In this document: positions 57,762 to 64,000 of the stretch, in pieces | How positions within the stretch are numbered: position 1 is the first letter of the stretch | Layout: every line of letters begins with the position of its first letter | DNA from: Micromonospora arida | Lineage (GTDB): Bacteria; Actinomycetota; Actinomycetes; Mycobacteriales; Micromonosporaceae | Direction of reading: 5' to 3' | Length of the DNA stretch: 64,000 bases | NCBI RefSeq assembly: GCF_003857035.1 | Contig: NZ_QGSY01000177.1 | Location: forward strand, 1 to 64,000 | The notes under the pieces: generated by a model | What the model saw: the letters and a program-made list of their open reading frames with translations, nothing else | The model's database searches: none | Told to the model about the DNA's origin: nothing | Position numbers and translations under genes: made by a program

Positions 57762-59387
57762 TCACTGTTCCCGGTAGGTAGCCAGGTCGAAGTCGGCGTG
57801 CACGCCGTCGCCGCCCAGGTCCTGCACCCACAGACCGAGAAACGCCCCGGTGAAGCCCCACGCCGCCGGCTCACCGTCGATGATCAGTGCGGCATGCTCG
57901 TCGGACAGGATGGTCGCGTCCAGCTCGACAGGTAGCCGCTGCCAACCGGCGCCGAGGTCGTAGTCGAAGCGCACCGCCGGCCCGTCGAAGACGGCCCGCA
58001 GGCCGACCCGGGTGACGCCGTCGGCATCGACGGTCAGCTCGGGGTACGCGGTGCGCCGCCCGTTGTCGGAACTGAGCAGCTCCAGCACCGTCCGGCCGTC
58101 GTCGGCCCGGGTCAGGTAGAGGTGGTGCCAGTTGAGCGTGTTGTAGTAGGCGGTGATCCCGGCGAGTTGACGGTGGTCGGCCGGTTCGAACTCCACCACG
58201 GTCTCCAACGAGCACTCCCTTGCGCCGACGCGTCGCCCGACCAGGCTGGGTGCCTGTCGACCGACCGGCGACTGCCCGCCGTGGACCCGCAGGTACGACG
58301 GGCGGGTGTGCAGGTCGACCCAGTCCGGGGTGGCCGGCCGACGCAGCGTCGACCAGCACCGGCCCAGCTCGGGGGCGTCGAAGTGGTCCGTCTCGGGCTC
58401 CGCCGGCCAGGGGTGCGCGGGCAGGTCGGGTGCGACGACGTCGTCCGCGGGCACCCCGCCGGAGATCCGCGGCCAGCCGCCCGACGGCCACTCGACCCGC
58501 TGGATCGCGGTCTCCCGACCCAGCACGCAGTTGCCCAGCGGGGAGTACGGGCGGCCAACCAGGTGGGCCAGGTACCACTCGCCGTTCTGCGTGTGGACCA
58601 GGCTGCCGTGACCTGCCTTCTGCAACCGCAGGTCGGGCCGACCGAAGGAGGTGAGCAGTGGCCCGTCCGGGTCCACCTCGTACGGTCCGAACAGCTCCCG
58701 GGACCGCGCCACGGTGACCTGGTGCTCCCAGCTGGTACCGCCCTCGGCGGTGATCAGCCAGTACCAGCCGTCGTGGCGGTACAGGTGCGGACCCTCGGTG
58801 ACCCCGACCGGTGAGCCGGTGAACAGGATGCGGGGGCTGCCGACCAGACGGCGTGCGGCCCGGTCGTACTGCTGGATCTCGATGCCACCGAAGCGGTCGC
58901 GGCCGGGCCGCCAGTCCGCGCTCATGCCCAGCAGCCAGGTGGTGCCGTCGTCGTCGTGGAACAACGACGCGTCGAACCCGCGCCCGTGCAGTTTCACCGG
59001 ATCGGACCAGGGGCCGGTGATGTCCTCGGCGGTGACCAGGAAGTTCTGCGGATCCCAGTAGCCGCTGGCGAAGCTGGCCACGTCGCTGTAGACGAGGTGG
59101 AACTGACCGTCGTGGTACGTCAGGTCTGGCGCCCACACCCCGTTGGAATCGCCGCATCCGCGCAGATCGAGCAGGCGCCGGTCGGTGATGATCCCACCCA
59201 GGCTGCGCCAGTTCACCAGATCACGCGAGTGGTGCACGAGGACGCCCGGATACCACTCGAAGGTCGAGGTGGCCAGGTAGTAGTCGTCGCCGACGCGCAG
59301 GATCGACGGGTCCGGGTGGAACCCGGCGAGGACGGGATTGCGGATCGACCGGGTAGCGGTCGCCACGTTAGCGATGTCGGTCGACAC
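57762..59387 (-). CDS. GH43 family glycosidase (beta-xylosidase / arabinofuranosidase type)
   Basis: About 541 residues. GH43 five-blade propeller at about 12-310: NPVLAGFHPDPSILRVGDDY (catalytic base Asp), GVWAPDLTYHDGQFHLVYSD (pKa-modulating Asp) and GVTEGPHLYRHDGWYWL (catalytic acid Glu). A C-terminal concanavalin-like domain (about 330-541) is typical of intracellular beta-xylosidases. No signal peptide, so it probably acts on imported xylo- or arabino-oligosaccharides. GTG 59387 is favoured (GAGGAG five bases upstream); GTG 59393 is alternative. Divergent LacI regulator gene at 59660. Confidence 0.92.
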   Translation of the reverse strand: MSTDIANVATATRSIRNPVLAGFHPDPSILRVGDDYYLATSTFEWYPGVLVHHSRDLVNWRSLGGIITDRRLLDLRGCGDSNGVWAPDLTYHDGQFHLVYSDVASFASGYWDPQNFLVTAEDITGPWSDPVKLHGRGFDASLFHDDDGTTWLLGMSADWRPGRDRFGGIEIQQYDRAARRLVGSPRILFTGSPVGVTEGPHLYRHDGWYWLITAEGGTSWEHQVTVARSRELFGPYEVDPDGPLLTSFGRPDLRLQKAGHGSLVHTQNGEWYLAHLVGRPYSPLGNCVLGRETAIQRVEWPSGGWPRISGGVPADDVVAPDLPAHPWPAEPETDHFDAPELGRCWSTLRRPATPDWVDLHTRPSYLRVHGGQSPVGRQAPSLVGRRVGARECSLETVVEFEPADHRQLAGITAYYNTLNWHHLYLTRADDGRTVLELLSSDNGRRTAYPELTVDADGVTRVGLRAVFDGPAVRFDYDLGAGWQRLPVELDATILSDEHAALIIDGEPAAWGFTGAFLGLWVQDLGGDGVHADFDLATYREQ

Positions 59388-59412
59388 GAGCACTCCTCTG
59401 CACGGGCTGTCT

Positions 59413-59421
59413 GGAACTTCC
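59413..59421. promoter_or_regulatory. candidate LacI half-palindrome in GH43 leader
   Basis: GGAACTTCC, a near-palindrome related to GAAAGTTTC, lies in the predicted 5' leader of the GH43 gene. Confidence 0.35.
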
Positions 59422-59458
59422 GGAAAATCGTGGTCCCGGATCGCTGGAATCCCTGCTT

Positions 59459-59488
59459 ACGCTAGCCGGTCTTTTCGCAATAGGACAG
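59459..59488 (-). promoter_or_regulatory. candidate GH43 promoter
   Basis: On the minus strand CTGTCC (59483-59488) and TAGCGT (59459-59464) are 18 bases apart, about 70 bases before the start codon. Confidence 0.45.
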
Positions 59489-59493
59489 AGGTC

Positions 59494-59522
59494 TTGACCG
59501 CTGGGACAACAGCTCGTAGCGT
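59494..59522 (+). promoter_or_regulatory. promoter of the LacI-family gene
   Basis: TTGACC (59494-59499) and TAGCGT (59517-59522) are exactly 17 bases apart, predicting a start near 59529 and a leader of about 130 bases. The -10 sequence is identical to that of the divergent GH43 promoter. Confidence 0.65.
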
Positions 59523-59556
59523 GCCGGCCATCGATCGACATTACCGGCGAAGCATT

Positions 59557-59565
59557 GAAAGTTTC
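59557..59565. promoter_or_regulatory. candidate LacI operator GAAAGTTTC
   Basis: GAAAGTTTC, the short palindrome found at xylanolytic promoters of actinomycetes, lies in the LacI gene leader; a related GAAGTTTC is at 59631-59638. Autoregulation is inferred. Confidence 0.5.
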
Positions 59566-59659
59566 GGAGATCCATAGCTCACCGCCCCGCCCGCTCAGCC
59601 GGATGACGAGGCTCCACCGCGAGCAGACCTGAAGTTTCCAGCAGGACGCAGGGGGGACC

Positions 59660-60679
59660 GTGGGCACGGAGAACGGCCGAAACGTCACCATCGCCATGAT
59701 CGCGCGGTTGGCCGGAGTCTCCGTGCCCACCGTCTCCCGGGTCATCAACGGCCGTTCCGACGTCGCCCCCGACACCCGGGAGCGCGTCGAGGCGCTGCTC
59801 AACCGGCACGGCTACCGCCGCCGCTCGCCGGCCCGGCGTACCGACGCCGCCCTCATCGACCTGGTCTTCAACGACCTGGACAGCCCGTGGGCCGTGGAGA
59901 TCATCCGTGGGGTGGAGGACGTCGGCCAGACCAGCGGCGTCGGCACTGTCGTGTCGGCCATCCACTGGCGCATCTCCTCGGCCAAGCAGTGGCTCGACAA
60001 CATGCGTACGCGCTCCACCGAGGGAATCATCTTCGTGACCTCGATGGTGAACCCGCCGTTGCAGGCCGAGCTGCGCCGACTCCACCTGCCGGTCGTCATC
60101 ATCGACCCGGCCGGGGTCGACCCGCAGGAGTCACCCACCATCGGCGCCACCAACTGGGCAGGCAGCCTCAGCGCCAACCAGTACCTGATCAGCCTCGGCC
60201 ACCGCCGCATCGGCTTCATCGCCGGCCCGCCGCACCTGATGTGCAGCAGGGCCCGGATGGACGGCTACCGGGCCGCCCTCGGCGCCGCCGGGATCCCCGT
60301 CGACGACGCCCTGATCCGCCCCGGCAACTTCTACCACGAGGCCGGCTTCACCGCGGGTACGCAACTGCTGGCGCTGCCCGACCCGCCCACGGCCATCTGC
60401 GCCTCCAGCGATCAGATGGCGCTGGGTGTCTACGAGGCGGTCCGCAAACGGGGTCTGCGGGTGCCCGACGACGTCAGCGTGGTCGGCTTCGACGATCTGC
60501 CGGAGGTGCGCTGGTGCTCGCCACCGCTGACCACCGTCCGGCAACCCCTGGCCGAGATGGGCATGCTGGCCGCGCGGACCGTGCTGCGCCTCGCCGGCGG
60601 CGAGAGGACCGAGAGCCCTCGGGTCGAACTCGCCACCGAACTCATCGTCCGCGACAGCGCCGCACCACCACGCTGGTGA
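59660..60679 (+). CDS. LacI-family transcriptional regulator
   Basis: 339 residues. Helix-turn-helix at about 8-55 (VTIAMIARLAGVSVPTVSRV, INGRSDVAPDTRERVEALLN). Periplasmic-binding-protein-like effector domain follows (GIIFVTSMVNPPLQ, GHRRIGFIAGPPHLMCSRAR, PTAICASSDQMALGVYEAVR, DVSVVGFDDLPEVRWCSPPL). GTG at 59660. Divergence from the GH43 gene and GAAAGTTTC-type sites in between indicate control of xylan or arabinan use, as in BxlR-like repressors, with xylose- or arabinose-oligosaccharide as probable inducer. Confidence 0.93.
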   Translation: MGTENGRNVTIAMIARLAGVSVPTVSRVINGRSDVAPDTRERVEALLNRHGYRRRSPARRTDAALIDLVFNDLDSPWAVEIIRGVEDVGQTSGVGTVVSAIHWRISSAKQWLDNMRTRSTEGIIFVTSMVNPPLQAELRRLHLPVVIIDPAGVDPQESPTIGATNWAGSLSANQYLISLGHRRIGFIAGPPHLMCSRARMDGYRAALGAAGIPVDDALIRPGNFYHEAGFTAGTQLLALPDPPTAICASSDQMALGVYEAVRKRGLRVPDDVSVVGFDDLPEVRWCSPPLTTVRQPLAEMGMLAARTVLRLAGGERTESPRVELATELIVRDSAAPPRW

Positions 60680-60685
60680 CCTCCC

Positions 60686-61393
60686 TCAGCTGACGCGCAA
60701 CGCGTCGTCGACGCCCGTCTCCCGGCGGCCGAGGTGCGCCGGATCCCGACCGGAGAGCAGATCCAGTGCGGCCTTCAGGCAGGCGCCGTTCTCCCGGGAC
60801 GAACTGAACCACCACGTCTGGGCGTACCGCTTCGCGCTGTCGTCGCCCACGCCGTTGGCGTCGATACCGAGGCGCCGGCACAGCGCCACGGCGCGCGGAA
60901 GATGGAAGGACTGGGTCACCACAGTGGCCCGCCGCACCCCGAAGATCCGCTCAGCGCGCGCGCACGAGTCGTACGTGTCGAAGCCGGCGTAGTCCGGCAC
61001 CACCTTGTGCGCTGGTACGCCCCGCTGCACCAGCCAGTTCCGCATCGCGGCGGGCTCGTTGTAGTCGGCGTTCATGTTGTCGCCCGAAACGAGGATCGCC
61101 CGCACCTTGCCGGCGTCGAACAGCCGCCGCGCGATCTCCAACCGGGCGGTGAGGACGGGTGAGGGCGTGCCGTCGGCGTCCACCTTGGTGCCCAGGACGA
61201 GGGCGACCGGCGCGTTTGGCACCTCGGCCTCTCCGTAGAGGTGGCCCTCTGCGGTGTCGCGGATCCACGACACGCTGGCCACCGTGCCGCCGGTCAGCAC
61301 CACGATCCCCACCGCGAGCGCGAGGACCGTACGACGGGCCAACCGCCGGTGCTCCCCGTACCACCGTCTGGCCGTGCCGAATCGTCCCCGCAT
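60686..61393 (-). CDS. SanA/ElyC/YdcF-family (DUF218) membrane protein
   Basis: 235 residues. An N-terminal membrane helix (TVLALAVGIVVLTGGTVASV) precedes the DUF218 domain: APVALVLGTKVDADGTPSPV, AILVSGDNMNADYNEPAAMR, DYAGFDTYDSCARAERIFG, VVTQSFHLPRAVALCRRLG and YAQTWWFSSSREN-type end. SanA homologues affect envelope permeability and vancomycin exclusion in enterobacteria. It is extracytoplasmic and may act on lipid-linked precursors. ATG 61393. It converges with the LacI gene, separated by only 6 bases. Confidence 0.9.
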   Translation of the reverse strand: MRGRFGTARRWYGEHRRLARRTVLALAVGIVVLTGGTVASVSWIRDTAEGHLYGEAEVPNAPVALVLGTKVDADGTPSPVLTARLEIARRLFDAGKVRAILVSGDNMNADYNEPAAMRNWLVQRGVPAHKVVPDYAGFDTYDSCARAERIFGVRRATVVTQSFHLPRAVALCRRLGIDANGVGDDSAKRYAQTWWFSSSRENGACLKAALDLLSGRDPAHLGRRETGVDDALRVS

Positions 61394-62159
61394 GCCGCAA
61401 GGCTATTCCGCCCGCGCTCACGACTCTCGTCGGCGTACCCGCGACCGCCCCGAGCAGCAAACGAAGACCGTTGTCTATGGACAATCGCTCACTGTTAGCG
61501 CTAACGTGACGGACAGTCGTCGATCCTCGACCGACCTCGGGCCGCCGTGACGGAGCTGTCGCCATTGGCCCGAGGCGTGCTGAACGACGATCGTGGCGTG
61601 GGGCGGGTGGCACGTGGCCGGCGCGAGACGGCCCGAGACCACCACTGGGCGACCCGCGCGCCACGCGGCCGAGGCATGAACGGCCACCGGGATTCCAGGG
61701 CACCGCAGCAGCCGGACAGTCGTGCGACGGCGACCGGTCCGCTCACCTGCCCAGCGAACCCGCCGGGCAGGAGCCCGTACCTGGGCCGCCCTGATGGCGA
61801 CCGTCGGCCCCAGCCCTGGCCGCCGGGTCGCGTCCCGCTGTTCGGAGTCCGGGCCCGAGCAGCGGGACGCCACCCCGCACGAGCAACCGACGGGGTACGG
61901 CGTCGGTCACCGCGAGCGCGGCGAAGACGACGCCTGACGCACCTTGAGATTGTCGAACCGACAGTGCCATTGTGGTACGTCGATGAAGAGCCGCGCGGGG
62001 CTGATGTCCGTCCACTGGGCAGCCGGGATCCAGATGTGATCTCCGGGGGACGGTGACACGACCGATGGACCAACGAGAGTCTGCCGTCCACGAGATCGCC
62101 CGTCACCAGGTCGCACCCTGACCGGCCGGGCGGCTCATCTGCCCGAAGGAACCCCGCCC
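61394..62159. other. 766-base stretch without a supportable gene
   Basis: No ORF has convincing composition. It contains the palindromes TTGTC-N4-GACAA (61471-61484) and GTTAGCGCTAAC (61494-61505). On the minus strand at 61907-62116 a short open frame includes GDHIWIPAAQWTDISPARLF and FDNLKVRQ, which look like the end of a secreted beta-sandwich protein; it may be a remnant of a lost gene. Confidence 0.45.
61494..61505. promoter_or_regulatory. LacI-type operator palindrome
   Basis: GTTAGCGCTAAC is a perfect 12-bp palindrome with the central CG step typical of LacI/GalR operators, and GTTAGCGCTAAC-like sites precede glycosidase genes in actinomycetes. It lies 101 bases upstream of the SanA-like start and about 655 bases upstream of the arabinofuranosidase-like gene, so its target is unclear. 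Confidence 0.6.
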
Positions 62160-64000
62160 ATGCGTAAACCGAAGACCCGAGCAGCACTCCTGGCGGGCCT
62201 GCTGCTCACCGCGAGCGCGCTCGCTGGCGTCAACCCACCAACCGCCAGAGCGGCGGCCGACCCGGTCACCGTGACCGTCAACACCCGCGCCGGTCTGGCG
62301 ACCGTGCCGGACACCGCTCTCGGCGTCAACCACGCCATCTGGGACTCGAACCTCGGCACCTCCGAGACGTCGGACCTGCTGCGCGATGCCGGCGTGCAGA
62401 TGATGCGCTACCCCGGCGGCTCGTACGCCGACATCTACCACTGGAAGGACCACACCGCGCCCGGCGGTTACGTCGCGCCGGGGACCGACTTCGACACCTT
62501 CATGGCGGCCGTCCGGCGCGTCGGCGCGCAGCCGATGATCATTGCGAACTACGGCACCGGTACGCCCGCCGAGGCCGCCGACTGGGTGCGGTACGCCAAC
62601 GTGACCAAGGGCTACGACGCGCGTTACTGGACCGTCGGCAACGAGAACTACGGCAACGGCCACTACGGGTCCGCGTGGGAAGCCGACGACCACCCCGACA
62701 AGAGCGCGACACAGTACGCGAGGCTGGTCGTCGAGTACGCCGACGCGATGAAGGCGGTCGACCCGAGCATCAAGGTCGGAGCGGTGCTGACCATGCCGGG
62801 CAACTGGCCGGACGGGATCACCGCCGGCAGCGATCCGGGCCCGTGGAACCAGACGGTGCTCTCCATCGCCGGCCCGAAGATCGACTTCGTGGACGTGCAC
62901 TGGTACCCGGGCGGCACCGCCGCCGAGTCGCTGGCCCGCGTCAACCACCTCCCCGACGCCACCTACCTGCTGCGGCAGCAGCTTGCCCGGTACGCCGGGC
63001 CGAACGCCGACCGCATCGGCATCAGCTTCACCGAGCTGAACGTCGACGCCGGCCGGAACACCCAACCGGCCGCGCTGTTCCTTGCCGACGTCTACAGCGG
63101 TCTGCTGGAGAACGGTGTCTTCACCGCCCACTGGTGGAACGTGCACAACGGCATGGGCACCGTGACGCAGGTGGCCGGTCAGACCGACTACGGCGACTTC
63201 GGGATGCTCTCCAGCGGGGCCTGCACCGAGGACGGCTCGGTCTGCCAACCGCCGCTGAACACACCGTTCGCGCCGTACCACGGGCTGAGCATGATGAAGC
63301 TCTTCGCGAAGACCGGCGACCAGTTCGTTCGCGCCGGCACCGACGAGCCACTGGTCACCGCCCACGCCGTCCGCCGGAGCAACGGGGACCTCGCCGTGCT
63401 GCTGGTGAACAAGGACCCGGACAACGACCACCCGGTCACCATCGACTACGCCGGGTTCACCCCGTCGGCCGTCGCGCCGACGGTGTCCACCCTCACCAAC
63501 GGTGCCACCGGCATCGTCACCAGCCAGTCCGGCTCGGCGACCAGCCGGACGCTGCCCGCGTACTCGTTGACCACGCTCGTGCTGCGCCCGGCCGGCGCGA
63601 CCGCCGGACGGCCGGCGGCACCGGGCCAACCGACCGCGAGCGGCGTCACCGACCGCGCCGCGACGATCACCTGGCCGGCGTCCACCCCGGGCGCCAGCCC
63701 GATCGCCAAGTACGAGGTGCACCGGCAGAACGGCGCGGTCAGCGAGCAGCTCGGCGAGACGGCGTCCACCTCGTTCACTGTCGGCAACCTCGTGCCGGGC
63801 AGCAGGTACACCGTCAACGTGCTGGCCCGCGACACCGCCGGACGGGTCTCCTGGGCCTCACCGCCGCTCACCTTCGCCACCGGCAGCCCCGCCGCCAGTA
63901 CGTGCACCGTCCGGTTCACCACCGCCAACGACTGGGGCAATGGCTACATCGGCGGCGTCGAGATCATCAACAACGGGTCCCGCCCGATCAACGGCTGGAC
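62160..64000 (+). CDS. secreted arabinofuranosidase-like glycosidase with FnIII and CBM2 (partial)
   Basis: 613 codons are visible; the gene runs off the right edge. Signal peptide ends NPPTARAAADP. A clan GH-A catalytic barrel (about 40-475) has acid/base Glu162 in YWTVGNENYG and nucleophile Glu292 in ISFTELNVD. It resembles GH51/GH39-type alpha-L-arabinofuranosidases, though the exact family is uncertain. A fibronectin-III domain follows at about 490-575 (PGQPTASGVTDRAATITWPA) and then the start of a CBM2 (CTVRFTTANDWGNGYIGGVE). ATG 62160 has AAGGA nine bases upstream. With the GH43 gene nearby it fits arabinoxylan breakdown. Confidence 0.85.
   Translation, partial: MRKPKTRAALLAGLLLTASALAGVNPPTARAAADPVTVTVNTRAGLATVPDTALGVNHAIWDSNLGTSETSDLLRDAGVQMMRYPGGSYADIYHWKDHTAPGGYVAPGTDFDTFMAAVRRVGAQPMIIANYGTGTPAEAADWVRYANVTKGYDARYWTVGNENYGNGHYGSAWEADDHPDKSATQYARLVVEYADAMKAVDPSIKVGAVLTMPGNWPDGITAGSDPGPWNQTVLSIAGPKIDFVDVHWYPGGTAAESLARVNHLPDATYLLRQQLARYAGPNADRIGISFTELNVDAGRNTQPAALFLADVYSGLLENGVFTAHWWNVHNGMGTVTQVAGQTDYGDFGMLSSGACTEDGSVCQPPLNTPFAPYHGLSMMKLFAKTGDQFVRAGTDEPLVTAHAVRRSNGDLAVLLVNKDPDNDHPVTIDYAGFTPSAVAPTVSTLTNGATGIVTSQSGSATSRTLPAYSLTTLVLRPAGATAGRPAAPGQPTASGVTDRAATITWPASTPGASPIAKYEVHRQNGAVSEQLGETASTSFTVGNLVPGSRYTVNVLARDTAGRVSWASPPLTFATGSPAASTCTVRFTTANDWGNGYIGGVEIINNGSRPINGW

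Overview
The window is very GC-rich, with G/C-ending codons, frequent GTG starts, many 4-bp ATGA/GTGA gene overlaps and many secreted proteins with Ala-rich signal peptides. Protein similarity recalled from memory (single-chain acyl-CoA carboxylase, SigC-like factor, conservon-type signalling genes, IniB/IniA/IniC homologues, DUF574 methyltransferase, GH46 chitosanase) points to a filamentous actinomycete, most likely Micromonosporaceae (Micromonospora or a relative). No rRNA, tRNA, CRISPR array, integrase or complete IS element was seen. It reads as chromosomal sequence rich in accessory, environment-facing genes.

Layout. 1-10 kb: tail of an ABC exporter, a SigC-like sigma factor, a small membrane protein, a giant 1820-aa acyl-CoA carboxylase, a secreted phosphodiester glycosidase and a winged-helix protein. 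10-20 kb: secreted proteins, a DUF574 methyltransferase, a NarL-type two-component system, a serine beta-lactamase-fold lipoprotein and a lectin/FnIII/sugar-dehydrogenase protein. 20-25 kb: HelR-like RNA-polymerase-protecting ATPase preceded by a rifamycin-associated element (RAE), YccF, a membrane protein and a secreted glycerophosphodiesterase. 25-37.4 kb: the most striking region. Six minus-strand genes overlap end to end (Hsp70-like ATPase, IniR-like ATPase/LuxR regulator, histidine kinase, roadblock protein, DUF742 protein, membrane-anchored CBM2-like protein). Across a 300-bp divergent promoter region lie plus-strand iniB-, iniA- and iniC-like genes; the last two encode dynamin-type GTPases.

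37.5-50 kb: a 1313-aa ThuA/sugar-dehydrogenase/PKD/CBM6/discoidin protein, a PadR regulator with membrane partner, a MarR regulator with divergent monooxygenase-like gene, an OmpR-type two-component system, a ROK regulator divergent from a DUF1479 oxygenase, and a PepSY protein with a poly-Asp tail. 50-64 kb: an ABC exporter with a MerR-type 19-bp-spacer promoter, an alpha/beta hydrolase, a DUF222-HNH protein, a HAD-like protein, a GH46 chitosanase with an operator over its -35 box, a truncated sigma-factor fragment, a GH43 enzyme divergent from a LacI regulator, a SanA-like protein, and a secreted arabinofuranosidase-like enzyme cut by the window end.

How the genes fit together: three themes recur. 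Antibiotic and cell-envelope stress is represented by RAE-helR, the Ini locus, two exporters and the small MarR and PadR units. Polysaccharide use is represented by chitosanase, GH43, arabinofuranosidase-like, CBM2, CBM13 and CBM6 proteins with ROK and LacI control. The third theme is dense local regulation, with operators legible as perfect inverted repeats. Convergent gene pairs are usually separated by perfect-stem bidirectional terminators.
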